From Hydrogenophaga crassostreae (GTDB lineage Bacteria > Pseudomonadota > Gammaproteobacteria > Burkholderiales > Burkholderiaceae_C), in the NCBI RefSeq assembly GCF_001761385.1, contig NZ_CP017476.1, positions 857,501 through 921,500 of the forward strand: a DNA stretch of 64,000 nucleotides. Direction: 5' to 3'. The stretch's first letter is position 1, and every line of letters starts with the position of its first letter. Under the pieces are notes generated by a model, which saw only the letters and a program-made list of their open reading frames with translations, was not told the origin of the DNA and searched no databases. Shown here in pieces: positions 8,829 to 17,508 of this stretch. Position numbers and translations under genes: made by a program.

Positions 8829-9469
8829 ACCGCAACCGTGTTGACATTCTGGCCGAGCTTTCAAGATCGTCGGTATTGAAACTGAAGAGCATCGGAATAC
8901 GGCGCCACTATCAAGACAACCAGGCGGTGCAACAGCGAGGCGATTTGCCCAACCACGCGCTGATCCTCATCTCCGGGCGTTTACGCGCAGTGCTGCACAC
9001 CGCCAACGGCACAGAGCAACTGAGTCGGTGGCAGGAAGCGGGAGAGATCAGTGGCATCGGCTCTGTATTGGCCGACACCCCCGTTCCTGTGGATTTGATC
9101 GCCGCAGGTGCTGTCGAAGTGCTGATCCTGCCAAAACAGCCTTTCATGGACTTTTTGGCCTCCGATGCAGCGGCATGCATCATCTTGATGAGAACGCTCA
9201 CGCTCCGGGTCAATGAGCTTTTTGACATTTCTTTTGTTCGCGCGGCCAACACGCTTCGCGACCGCGTGTGGGCCACGCTGCAGCGGCTGGCTAACGAGAA
9301 CGGTGAGCGATTGAGCGATGACCGCACCGCGTTGCGCATGTCACAAAACGACGTTGCCCGCGCCGTGGGGGCTTCCCGCCAACGGGTCAACGAAGAACTG
9401 CGCAAACTCGAAGCGGAGAAAAAGGTGGTGCTGGGCTATCGCCGGCTAGAAATCGTCGACCCGCATTAA
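8825..9469 (+). CDS. Crp/Fnr family transcriptional regulator
   Basis: A cytoplasmic DNA-binding regulator of 214 residues from ATG 8825. The N-terminal cyclic-nucleotide-binding-like beta barrel covers roughly 1-115, then comes a dimer helix, then a winged helix-turn-helix (MSQNDVARAVGASRQRVNEEL, about 175-195). It has no N-terminal Cys cluster, so it is not an oxygen-sensing Fnr. The recognition helix reads SRQRVNEE instead of the E..SR or SRE...R patterns of Fnr and Crp, so its half-site is hard to predict. It converges on the ABC-tauD-aldehyde dehydrogenase operon and may control it, which is inference from position. Confidence 0.88.
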   Translation: MNRNRVDILAELSRSSVLKLKSIGIRRHYQDNQAVQQRGDLPNHALILISGRLRAVLHTANGTEQLSRWQEAGEISGIGSVLADTPVPVDLIAAGAVEVLILPKQPFMDFLASDAAACIILMRTLTLRVNELFDISFVRAANTLRDRVWATLQRLANENGERLSDDRTALRMSQNDVARAVGASRQRVNEELRKLEAEKKVVLGYRRLEIVDPH

Positions 9470-9652
9470 GCGGCAACAGCCGTTGCACGGAGTCGTGGCA
9501 TGTGGACGGCCCACCCGCACACCACGACTGGTTCTTCCAATACATCCCACAAAGCAAACGCCAACGGGGCAACTCGCCTGGATCGTTGCCGTTCCACCAT
9601 AAAGCAGCAGAGCTGCCTGGAATTTGAAAGGGTCACAATGACCGCCTAGCAT

Positions 9653-9683
9653 CCCCAAAAAAACCTGCCGCCGGGCAGGTTTT
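9653..9683. terminator. Bidirectional rho-independent terminator
   Basis: AAACCTGCC / GGCAGGTTT with a four-base loop lies between the convergent regulator gene and the aldehyde dehydrogenase gene. The A-run on the left gives a T-run on the minus strand, so it chiefly ends the minus-strand operon. Four T residues on the right can also serve the plus strand. Confidence 0.85.
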
Positions 9684-9702
9684 CAGGTTTCTTTGGAGGC
9701 AA

Positions 9703-11133
9703 CTAAGCCGCCTGGTAGCCCATCACGGCCTTGATCTCCAGGAACTCTTTGAATCCGTGATCGCCCCACTCGCGGCCGGTGCCAGACTGCTTGTAACCTC
9801 CGAACGGTGCGTTGAAGTCAGGGCCCGCGCCGTTCAAGTGCACGTTGCCGGTGCGCAGTCGCGAAGCCACTTTGCGCGCGTGCTCCAGACTGCCCGACTG
9901 AACGTAACCAGACAGGCCATAAGGCGTGTCATTGGCCATGCGGATCGCGTCTTCCTCGCTGTCATACGGCAAGATGGCAAGCACCGGGCCGAAAATTTCC
10001 TCACGTGAGATTGTCATGTCGTGGGCAACGTCGGCAAACACCGTCGGTCGCACGAAGTAGCCACTCTCCATGCCATCGGGTCGACCCAAGCCACCAGCGA
10101 CCAGGGTCGCGCCTTCGTCGATGCCTTTGTGAATCAGTCCCTGAATTTTCTTGAACTGCGCTTCGCTCACGACCGGCCCCAGGTTCATACCGTCAGCAAA
10201 CGAGTCAGCCACCGTGACAGCAGCGACGGTTGCTTTGGCGATCTCGATGGCCTGCGCCTGCTTGTCTCGCGGCACAAACATCCGCGTTGGTGCATTGCAG
10301 CTTTGACCGGAATTCATGAAGCACGCCGCGATACCCTCGGCGACAGCTTTGGCCAAATCGGCATCTTCCAAAACGATGTTGGCCGATTTGCCTCCAAGCT
10401 CCTGCGTCACGCGCTTGACGCTGTCAGCCGCCGCCTTGGCCACGGCAACGCCCGCCCGCGTCGAACCGGTAAAGGACATCATGTCGATCCCATGGTGCGC
10501 AGACATCGCCTCGCCCACGCCCATTCCATCGCCATTGACGAGGTTGAACACACCAGGGGGAACGCCGGCCTCATCCAATACTTCGGCGATCAACATGGCA
10601 TTGAGCGGCGCAACTTCGCTGGGCTTCAGAACCATGGTACAACCCGCAGCGATCGCTGGTGCGACTTTGCACATGATCTGGTTGATCGGCCAGTTCCATG
10701 GCGTGATCATCCCAACCACGCCCACCGGCTCGTACACGATACCGGTGCTGCCTTGAACTGTTTCAAACTGAAATGCTTTCAACGTCTTGATCGTCTGCGT
10801 CAGGTGCATCACTCCAACAGCTGCCTGAGCCGCTTTCGACAGCCACACAGGCGCGCCCATCTCAAGCGAAATGGTTTCAACAAATTCATCGAAGCGCCGC
10901 TGGTAGATCTCGAGAATTTTTTCAAGCAATGCGACGCGCTCATCGGTCGAGGTCACCGAGAACGTCTCGAACGCGCGCCGGGCGGCGACCACGGCCTTGT
11001 CTACGTCGGCTTGGGAGCCGAGGCTGATCTCGGCAATGGGTTTTTCATTGGACGGGTTGATCACCGCCAGGCTCTTTGGGGAAACAGGGTCGACCCATTG
11101 GCCGTCAATATAGAACTGCAAACGCTTGTCCAT
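9703..11133 (-). CDS. NAD(P)-dependent aldehyde dehydrogenase
   Basis: A 476-residue aldehyde dehydrogenase. The oxyanion asparagine is in TPWNWP (N147), the general-base Glu is E245 in QELGGKSA and the nucleophilic Cys is C279 in MNSGQSCNAPTR. Length and motifs are complete. It is the last gene of a minus-strand operon after a TauD-type dioxygenase. The simplest reading is that the dioxygenase releases an aldehyde from the imported substrate, for example by cleaving a C-S or C-O bond, and this enzyme oxidises it to the acid. The exact aldehyde is unknown. Confidence 0.93.
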   Translation of the reverse strand: MDKRLQFYIDGQWVDPVSPKSLAVINPSNEKPIAEISLGSQADVDKAVVAARRAFETFSVTSTDERVALLEKILEIYQRRFDEFVETISLEMGAPVWLSKAAQAAVGVMHLTQTIKTLKAFQFETVQGSTGIVYEPVGVVGMITPWNWPINQIMCKVAPAIAAGCTMVLKPSEVAPLNAMLIAEVLDEAGVPPGVFNLVNGDGMGVGEAMSAHHGIDMMSFTGSTRAGVAVAKAAADSVKRVTQELGGKSANIVLEDADLAKAVAEGIAACFMNSGQSCNAPTRMFVPRDKQAQAIEIAKATVAAVTVADSFADGMNLGPVVSEAQFKKIQGLIHKGIDEGATLVAGGLGRPDGMESGYFVRPTVFADVAHDMTISREEIFGPVLAILPYDSEEDAIRMANDTPYGLSGYVQSGSLEHARKVASRLRTGNVHLNGAGPDFNAPFGGYKQSGTGREWGDHGFKEFLEIKAVMGYQAA

Positions 11134-11174
11134 GATGTGTGCTCTTCGCTTTCTGAGTCAGAGTGAGGGATTTT

Positions 11175-12101
11175 TCAGGCTTTAGATTTGGATTTCGCAG
11201 GTTTCCGCTTCGCAGGAGCGGACACTGGACCAGCAGACGGCGCATCAAACGTGACGCGTTGATTGACCCGGTTGTGCGGCCAGTAATCGGCCACCGCATA
11301 GTGCTGGGTGCTGCGGTTGTCCCAGATCGCGATGCCGCCAGCTTCCCACTGGTGATGAACCATGAACTCGGGGCGCTTCAACCAGTCCAGCAAAAACAGC
11401 AAGATGCCACGCGCCTCGTGTCTGTCGATGCCGACGATCTTTCGTGTGAAATCTGCGTTGACATAGAGGCACTTACGGCCCGAATCGGGGTTCACGCGCA
11501 CCACAGGGTGTTCAACGGGCTTGAAAGCCTTGATGGCCGCAATCAAAGCATCGTCGCCCTTGGAGCCCAGGTATTCGCGAAAACCAGATACCTCCCAACT
11601 GTGGACGGCGCTCAGTTTGTCGAGGTACTTTTTCATGTCCGGCGAGAGCCACTCATAGGCTTTGCTGGTGCTGCTCCAGCAGGTGTTTCCGCCTGCGGGT
11701 GGCGTCTGCGTGATCTGAATCGCAGTGCCCAGCGGCGGATTCGACTTCCAGCTGATATCGGTGTGCCAGTTGTCGATCTGGGGCGGCCGCTCGCGATCAG
11801 AAACAATCATTTCGAGCTCGGGCACCTCGGCATTTTTGTCAAAGTAGGACCCGCTCGAAACAGGGCCAAACACCTTGCCGAGCGCCACATGCTGCTGTGG
11901 CGTGATGGCTTGGGGCTTGAAGAAGATGACTTCAAAGTCGAACAGGGCCTGGCGCAACTCAGCCTTTACGGGCGCGGTCAACGGCTTGGTCAGGTCGACG
12001 CCTTCGATCCAGGCGGCAAAGTTGGGCATGCGCGGCACAGGGCGAATGTGCTTGTAGCGGCGAGCCACATCAATCAGCTTCATAGGGGTGGTATTGGCCA
12101 C
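11175..12101 (-). CDS. TauD/TfdA family 2-oxoglutarate-dependent dioxygenase
   Basis: Fe(II)/2-oxoglutarate dioxygenase of 308 residues. The iron ligands are visible as H113 and D115 in NWHTDISW and the distal His in RSTQHYAV (about H267), followed by the 2-oxoglutarate-binding Arg in NQRVTF. I chose the GTG at 12101 because AAGGAG lies seven bases upstream; a longer frame begins at 12134. Relatives hydroxylate taurine, alkylsulfonates, alkylsulfates, phenoxyacetates or other acids next to the heteroatom, releasing an aldehyde or keto product. Neighbouring aldehyde dehydrogenase and sulfonate-type ABC genes support such a role. A Lys/Pro-rich basic tail follows the domain. Confidence 0.92.
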   Translation of the reverse strand: MANTTPMKLIDVARRYKHIRPVPRMPNFAAWIEGVDLTKPLTAPVKAELRQALFDFEVIFFKPQAITPQQHVALGKVFGPVSSGSYFDKNAEVPELEMIVSDRERPPQIDNWHTDISWKSNPPLGTAIQITQTPPAGGNTCWSSTSKAYEWLSPDMKKYLDKLSAVHSWEVSGFREYLGSKGDDALIAAIKAFKPVEHPVVRVNPDSGRKCLYVNADFTRKIVGIDRHEARGILLFLLDWLKRPEFMVHHQWEAGGIAIWDNRSTQHYAVADYWPHNRVNQRVTFDAPSAGPVSAPAKRKPAKSKSKA

Positions 12102-12149
12102 GGAGAACTCCTTGTAAAGAGGGTTGGAATGCAAATGTGAGCAGCGCGA

Positions 12150-12905
12150 TCACTGCCAGTGCAGCAGCCGCCGTTCGAGCCAGGTCATCAGGCGCATGAG
12201 ACCCACACCCAGGAAGGCCAGGATGAGCAGCAAGGCCATCACGCCATTGATGTCAAACGTTGAACCCAGGTAAGCCAGCGACTGTCCGAGTCCTTTTTCG
12301 CTGGCGATGATTTCAGTACCCACCACGCCTAAGAAGGCGTAGATCAGTCCGAGGCGTAAGCCCGAGAAAATGACCGGCACAGCGCCAGGCAACGTGACCT
12401 GAAAGAAAGTGGTCACGGCGCTCGCGCCCAGCGTTCGGCAAAGCGTCACGTGGTCTTGACTCACGCCACGGATGCCCGCCACGGTGGCAGAGAGAACGAT
12501 AAAAAACGTCAGTGAGCAACCCACGGCGATCTTGCTGCCCAGACCCAGCCCGAACCACAAGATGAACAACGGCGCCAGCGCAATTCGAGGCATCACGTTC
12601 AATGCGTTGAAGTAAGGCTCTGCGAACCGCTCAAGCGCCGGCCAGCGAACGAAGCTAAGCCCCACCGCAAATGCGGCCACGCTGCCCAACACGAAAGAAG
12701 CCGCGACGCCTGCCATGGTCCAGCCAAGGTCTGTCCAGAACTTGCCTGTGCCGAGGTTTTCCCAAAGAAACGATGCAACGCCACTGGGTTGGCCAAAGAA
12801 GGTGCGGTCGAGCAAGCCGCGTTCAACGACCACCTCGCCCAACACCACCACAGCGACGATGAACGCAAGGTGCAACAACCCCCACTTGATATGTTTAGCC
12901 TTCAT
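12150..12905 (-). CDS. ABC transporter permease, nitrate/sulfonate/taurine class
   Basis: Inner-membrane permease of 251 residues with six hydrophobic helices. The EAA-type cytoplasmic loop region and the segment NVMPRIALAPLFILWFGLG match SsuC/TauC permeases. The ATG at 12905 overlaps the upstream ATPase gene by 11 bases. It should work with the ATPase and binding protein next to it. It may import a sulfonate, sulfate ester or other organic acid; the class also includes pyrimidine and aromatic-acid carriers. Confidence 0.92.
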   Translation of the reverse strand: MKAKHIKWGLLHLAFIVAVVVLGEVVVERGLLDRTFFGQPSGVASFLWENLGTGKFWTDLGWTMAGVAASFVLGSVAAFAVGLSFVRWPALERFAEPYFNALNVMPRIALAPLFILWFGLGLGSKIAVGCSLTFFIVLSATVAGIRGVSQDHVTLCRTLGASAVTTFFQVTLPGAVPVIFSGLRLGLIYAFLGVVGTEIIASEKGLGQSLAYLGSTFDINGVMALLLILAFLGVGLMRLMTWLERRLLHWQ

Positions 12906-13719
12906 GGTGCGTCCATCCTGATTCAAGATGCGACCAGAGGGTCGCGTACAACTCATGGAAATGTGGCGATTTCTGCAGCTCCCGAATGGAGCGAGGCCGC
13001 GGCAAATCAATCGGCACATCGGCAATGATTCGACCTGGGCGGGACGACATCACAATCACCCGATCCGACACCGCCACGGCCTCCGCCAGGTCATGGGTCA
13101 CAAACAGCACCGAGTGCCGGTGTTGCTCGCACAGCCGCAGAAGCAAGTCTTCGAGCTGAAGCTTGGTCTGTGCATCGAGGGCGCCAAAGGGCTCGTCCAT
13201 CAACAACAGCGATGCATCCATGGCAAAGGTTCGCGCCAGGGCCGTGCGCTGGCGCATGCCGTGCGAAAGCGCCTTGGGGAGGGCCTTCTCATAGTCGGCC
13301 AGACCCACCTCGGCCAACATGCTCTTGGCGCGTGCGATGCTCTTGGCCGCCGGCACACCACGCACTTGAGCGCCGAACGCGGCGTTTTCCAACGCGGTGC
13401 GCCACGGCAACAAACTGTCGCGGGCCAACATATAGCCAACCTGCTCGTTGCCTTCGTGCGGCGCGGCGCCGGCCACGGTGATCGAACCCGCACCCGTGTG
13501 CTTGACCAGCCCGGCGCACAGGTTCAACAAAGTGGTCTTGCCGCAACCGCTGGGGCCCACCAACGAGACGAACTCACCTTCGGCCACGTTGAGGTTGACG
13601 TCCAACAAGACCGACGTGGAGCCATCAAAACTCAGGTCAAGCCCTTTGACATAGATGGCGGCTTCTTTGGATAAGTCGGGCATCACATGGCTTTCGAAAA
13701 GGGGTTTATCGGGAGCCAT
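12895..13719 (-). CDS. ABC transporter ATPase, nitrate/sulfonate/taurine class
   Basis: A 274-residue ATPase of the SsuB/TauB type with Walker A GPSGCGKTT, Q-loop region LARDSLLPWRTALENA, signature LSHGMRQR (one base-class change from LSGGMRQR) and Walker B LLLMDEPFGALDAQT. Its ATG shares one base with the binding-protein stop (TGATG), and its end overlaps the permease start, so all three are coupled. It energises the importer. Confidence 0.94.
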   Translation of the reverse strand: MAPDKPLFESHVMPDLSKEAAIYVKGLDLSFDGSTSVLLDVNLNVAEGEFVSLVGPSGCGKTTLLNLCAGLVKHTGAGSITVAGAAPHEGNEQVGYMLARDSLLPWRTALENAAFGAQVRGVPAAKSIARAKSMLAEVGLADYEKALPKALSHGMRQRTALARTFAMDASLLLMDEPFGALDAQTKLQLEDLLLRLCEQHRHSVLFVTHDLAEAVAVSDRVIVMSSRPGRIIADVPIDLPRPRSIRELQKSPHFHELYATLWSHLESGWTHHEG

Positions 13720-14711
13720 CAGCGAGCGAAAATCAGATTGGATGTGTCGACTAGCTTGTCGATTTGCCCGGTGCGCTGCATGTATTCCGCGGCATGCTGC
13801 AAGGCTTCAGGTTTCACTTCGTAGCGGAGGGCAGGCATGGAGTTGCGCAGCGCCACCTCAAGAATCTGGTCGCCATTGGGTACATTGATCTTGAAAGTCT
13901 CTTGAGCCAGCTTCAGCATCGCCGCGAAGTTGTCCGGGTTCTGAACGATTACTTGCGCCTCATGCATGGCCTTGCCAAAGGCATCCAGCGCGGCCGCATT
14001 TTTCTGCGCGAAATCCGCTTTCACCATCATCAACGACACCGCTCCAGCCGTCTTCACGATGTCCTCAGGACCTTCACCCTTGCGCGGATCCACCACCACT
14101 CGGCAGACCTTGGTGACCTCGCAGAAGCCATCCATGGGCGAAAACAACATCAGACCATCGATCTGTTTGTTGGCGATGGCCGGAAACGCGGTGTTGGGAG
14201 CACCAACCGCGACGATGGTCACGTCATCGGCTTTCATGCCTGCACCCTGAAGCAAGCTGATCAGCTGAAACTCTGCGGCGGCACCTCGGGCTGTGACACC
14301 GATTTTTTTGCCCTTGAAATCCTGTATCACCGCCGGATAGCCTTTGGCCGCATTCGGCGTGTCAAGACCCGCAGCAGCCATCAGGAAAAAGATGGGCTCG
14401 TACGCGCCATTGCCCAGCACCTTGAATTCAGCGCCTTTGTTGATCGCCTGGATCATCACCTCTGGTGGTCCGTAGGCCACGTCTATGTCGCCGGCGAGCA
14501 TGGTCTGCACACCCAGAGGCGCTTGAGGAATCGTGCGCAGCTCGCATTTGAGGTTGTGTTTCGCGCAAATGCCGTTCGCATTGGCCACCCGCACCAGGAA
14601 ATTTCCTAGACCTGGGTAGTCTTGAATTTTCAACGTGGTGGTCTGTGCATAGGCCTGGCCAGTGAGCGACAAAAGGATTGCGACAAAGGTGCTTAGGAGG
14701 CTTCGAGTCAT
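13719..14711 (-). CDS. ABC transporter substrate-binding protein, SsuA/NMT1-like
   Basis: Periplasmic type II binding protein of 330 residues. The ATG at 14711 begins a clear Sec signal peptide (TRSLLSTFVAILLSLTGQAYA then Q). Longer open frame upstream lacks signal features. The fold region TLKIQDYPGLGNFLVRVANANG and the later GVTARGAAAEFQLISLLQGAG match the NMT1/SsuA-like family. It is first in the operon and has a 300-base divergent region in front. The ligand is unknown. Confidence 0.9.
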   Translation of the reverse strand: MTRSLLSTFVAILLSLTGQAYAQTTTLKIQDYPGLGNFLVRVANANGICAKHNLKCELRTIPQAPLGVQTMLAGDIDVAYGPPEVMIQAINKGAEFKVLGNGAYEPIFFLMAAAGLDTPNAAKGYPAVIQDFKGKKIGVTARGAAAEFQLISLLQGAGMKADDVTIVAVGAPNTAFPAIANKQIDGLMLFSPMDGFCEVTKVCRVVVDPRKGEGPEDIVKTAGAVSLMMVKADFAQKNAAALDAFGKAMHEAQVIVQNPDNFAAMLKLAQETFKINVPNGDQILEVALRNSMPALRYEVKPEALQHAAEYMQRTGQIDKLVDTSNLIFAR

Positions 14712-14910
14712 CGGGTTTACTTTCAAGTGAGTTGGAGAAAGGCTCTGAACTGGTGCCTTCATTAAAGGGAGGTTCGCCATTGGGAATGACCACGCAGGTG
14801 ACAATTTCCGGGTAATCCCGGTTCTCGGTTTCCCTAGGCTTGTAAGCGCAAAAAAAATCGCAAAAGTGCTCGAAAACTCATCGAGTGCCCTCGAGTGGCG
14901 GCGGACTCTC

Positions 14911-14924
14911 TTGACAAAAATCAA
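14911..14924. promoter_or_regulatory. FNR/CRP-type dyad upstream of the SsuA-like operon
   Basis: TTGAC-AAAA-ATCAA matches the FNR consensus TTGAT-N4-ATCAA at 9 of 10 positions. It lies 200 bases before the start of the binding-protein gene, in the 14712-15012 gap, which holds no other gene. Two direct repeats CACTCGA (minus strand) spaced ten bases apart lie about 20 bases downstream at about 14887-14904. Whether the local Crp/Fnr-family protein or a genome-encoded Fnr binds here is unknown. Confidence 0.45.
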
Positions 14925-15012
14925 GCTTGAAATGCGTTGGTTTGGAAGCGCACTTCATGTGCTAAACGATGCCTCGAAATTGAGGATGCGGAGGTTGAGA
15001 AAGCGGAAGTAA

Positions 15013-15306
15013 ATGAGTCCGCCGACTCCGCAATCTTTGTGGGCTGATATTCAGGTGCTGGATAGCTGGTTCCAGAGCTATGTGGACAGTCTCTCTCCCA
15101 AAGCATTTCATGAACAGCTGGTTTTTCGCTTCACCGATGGAGACATAGGTTCGATGAGTCGGGAAGAGTTGTTGATGCATGTGATCACCCACGGCGCCTA
15201 TCACCGAGGGGCTGCAGGGTAAGTTTTACGGGGAGCAGAAATCGCTCCACCTCGAGACTTTTACACCCGCTTTTTGCACTTGAGCGAGCCGTCTCGCCGT
15301 GGATGA
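15013..15306 (+). pseudogene. DinB-like gene remnant with in-frame stop
   Basis: The frame encodes a DinB-family segment (RFTDGDIGSMSREELLMH, then HGAYHRGAAG) and is interrupted by TAA at 15220-15222. The same frame continues directly as VLRGAEIAPPRDFYTRFLH and ends at TGA 15304-15306, which reads as the expected C-terminus. A single C-to-T change in a CAA codon would explain the stop. The N-terminal half, including the usual LNHLL region, is absent: a stop codon stands directly before the first ATG. It is therefore a truncated and mutated remnant. DinB-fold proteins are metal-dependent and often linked to thiol metabolism or stress. Confidence 0.8.
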
Positions 15307-15743
15307 GGTCTTTGGGTTTTTGGCTCGCTCGTAAGGCTGTTCAGTTGCGAACGATTGCAATAACCGACCAAGATCCGCGAACATGCATCGGCGAAGGTCA
15401 AGTCTCAAGATTCACCGGACGTTCATCTTCAAAACAGCCGTTGACTCCAATGGGTCGCGAAGAGCCGGTCGCCGTGGCGGGAAGGAGTCGCTCGGAATCT
15501 CGTGCGGCCCATCGCTGCTGAGTGGTCGGTGTTACAGGTACAGCGGTCGGTCGCCTCTCAGGATGACGAATGGCAGGTTTCGGCGGCGGCTGTCATTGGG
15601 CTGCAAAACCTGACCGGTTGCAGTCAGCCTAAACCGGATACTTAGCGAACCATTCCCGACAGTGCATGTTCAGGTGCTCTGAAGGGACGACCCGCGCTAC
15701 TCCCATGCTGGATGTAGCGACCAACCTCGCGCCGCTTCTCCCG
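15307..15743. other. Decayed noncoding stretch at right edge of accessory block
   Basis: About 440 bases with no credible gene and lower GC than the flanks. It contains broken segments such as GGTCGGTCGCCTCTCAGGA and GCTGTCATTGGGCTGC of the same worn intergenic type as at 8.1-8.5 kb. It separates the accessory block from the minus-strand catabolic operon, and no T-rich terminator was seen for the ligase gene that ends at 15744. Confidence 0.45.
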
Positions 15744-17471
15744 TTAACCCCGATCCAGCTCCGCCTGCCGCTCCTGCAGCTCCCGCCACATGATCTTGCC
15801 AGTGCCCGATTTCGGCAGGCTCTCGATGAACTCCACCAGGCGCGGGGTTTTGTAGGCGGCCATGTGGTCGTGGGCCCAGGCGGTGATGTCTTCGGCGCTC
15901 ACCTGGCCCATGCGCTCGGGTTTGAGCACCACGAAGGCTTTGACCGTCTCGCCGCGTTTGGGGTCCAGCGCGCCGATGACGCAGACCTCGTGAATGTCGG
16001 GGTGCTTGTACATCAGCGCTTCGACCTCGGCCGGCCAGACCTTGAAGCCCGAGGCGTTGATCATGCGTTTGAGCCGGTCCATCATGAAGAAGTAGCCGTC
16101 TTCGTCGATGCGGGCGAGGTCGCCGGTGCGCAGGAAGCGCTTGCCGTCGAGCGTGATGAAGGCCTGGGCGTTGGCGGCGTCGTTGCGCCAGTAGCCTTGC
16201 ATGACCTGCGGTGCGTGGGTCACGATCTCGCCGGTCTCGCCTTGGGGCAGTTCGGCCAGGGTGGTCGGGTCGATGATGCGCGAGTCCACATCGAACACCG
16301 GGATGCCGAGGCATTGGGGCTTGGGGCGCTGGGGCGGGTTGATGTGCGTGGCGGCCAGGGTTTCGGTCATGCCGTAGCCCTCGACGTAGTTGAGCCCGGT
16401 GAGCGCTTTGAGCTTCGCGGCCACGGCTTCGGGCATGGCGGCGCCGCCGCCGCGGATGCCGTTGAGGGCCGATAGGTCGTATTCACCAATGCGCGGGTTG
16501 GCCAGGAAATCGACCACCATGGTCGAGATGGCTTGCCAGCTGGTGACGCGGTGGCGCTGCATCAGTTCGGCGGCGGTTTCGCGGTCCCAGCGCGACATGA
16601 TCACGATGGTGGCGCCGAGGAAGAGCGGGCCGTTCATGCCGCCGGCCATGCCGGTGACATGGAAAAACGGCAACACCGAGAGCATCACCGCGTCTTGCGT
16701 GCGCGCGAACCAGTGCATGCCGCCTACGCCGGTGCTTTGTGCGTTGCGATGGGTGTGCATGCAGCCTTTGGGGTGGCCGGTGGTGCCCGAGGTGTAGGGC
16801 ATGACGCACAAATCTTCCGGCCCGGCGGTGAGCGGTCCGGGCGCCAGTGCGGCGGCGATGGCATCGCGCCAGGCGTGCAGGCCGGGGCCTTCAATAGCGG
16901 CGCGCGGCTCGGCCACGAAGTCGGGCAGGCGCAGGCCGGTGGGGGCTTCTCTTTCCTGTTCCTCGCTGGGGAGGTGGTCACGGTAACAGGCCACGACGAT
17001 GTGGTGCAGCGCGGGCTCGGATTGTTCCTCGGGGTTCAGGTGGTCCCGCAGTTGCGGCAACAGGTCTTGCGCCGCGATCGCCACCCGCGCGCCGCTGTCG
17101 GCCACGTAATGGGCCAGCTCGTCGCTGCGGTTCATCGGGTTCACCGGCACCACCACCGCATTCGCCCGCAGGATGGCGTAGTAGCCCAACACCCATTGCG
17201 GGCTGTTCTGCAAATACAGCAACACCCGGTCGCCCGCCTTCACGCCACACACGTTTTCCAGGTAACCCGCCAGCCGCGTGACCTCGTCGTGAAACGCGGC
17301 GAAGCTCAGCTCGGCGCCGTAGTAGATCAGGAAGGGCTTGTCGGGGTAGCGGTGGGCTGAGACGGCGGCGTTGTCAAACAGGTTGGTCGCGGGCAGGGTG
17401 AGGTGCAGGGGCAGGCCGGGCGGCCAATGGGGGTGGTGAGGCATTGGCATGGTGGACGGCGCTGCAGACAT
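15744..17471 (-). CDS. AMP-dependent acyl-CoA ligase (long-chain-type)
   Basis: A 575-residue ANL-superfamily ligase that activates a carboxylic acid to its CoA thioester via acyl-AMP. Motifs: MPYTSGTTGHPKG (about 224-236), YGMTET (about 362), RTGDLARIDEDGY (about 450) and the catalytic C-terminal Lys in KSGTGKIMWREL. It is the last gene of a minus-strand operon of FadB-like enzyme, thiolase, SDR, APH kinase and ACAD, starting 38 bases after the ACAD gene. It probably activates the acid that this set degrades. Chain length is not clear from sequence. Confidence 0.92.
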   Translation of the reverse strand: MSAAPSTMPMPHHPHWPPGLPLHLTLPATNLFDNAAVSAHRYPDKPFLIYYGAELSFAAFHDEVTRLAGYLENVCGVKAGDRVLLYLQNSPQWVLGYYAILRANAVVVPVNPMNRSDELAHYVADSGARVAIAAQDLLPQLRDHLNPEEQSEPALHHIVVACYRDHLPSEEQEREAPTGLRLPDFVAEPRAAIEGPGLHAWRDAIAAALAPGPLTAGPEDLCVMPYTSGTTGHPKGCMHTHRNAQSTGVGGMHWFARTQDAVMLSVLPFFHVTGMAGGMNGPLFLGATIVIMSRWDRETAAELMQRHRVTSWQAISTMVVDFLANPRIGEYDLSALNGIRGGGAAMPEAVAAKLKALTGLNYVEGYGMTETLAATHINPPQRPKPQCLGIPVFDVDSRIIDPTTLAELPQGETGEIVTHAPQVMQGYWRNDAANAQAFITLDGKRFLRTGDLARIDEDGYFFMMDRLKRMINASGFKVWPAEVEALMYKHPDIHEVCVIGALDPKRGETVKAFVVLKPERMGQVSAEDITAWAHDHMAAYKTPRLVEFIESLPKSGTGKIMWRELQERQAELDRG

Positions 17472-17508
17472 GGCGGGTATGGCGGTTTCCGGGGCTGTGC
17501 TGGGGCTT

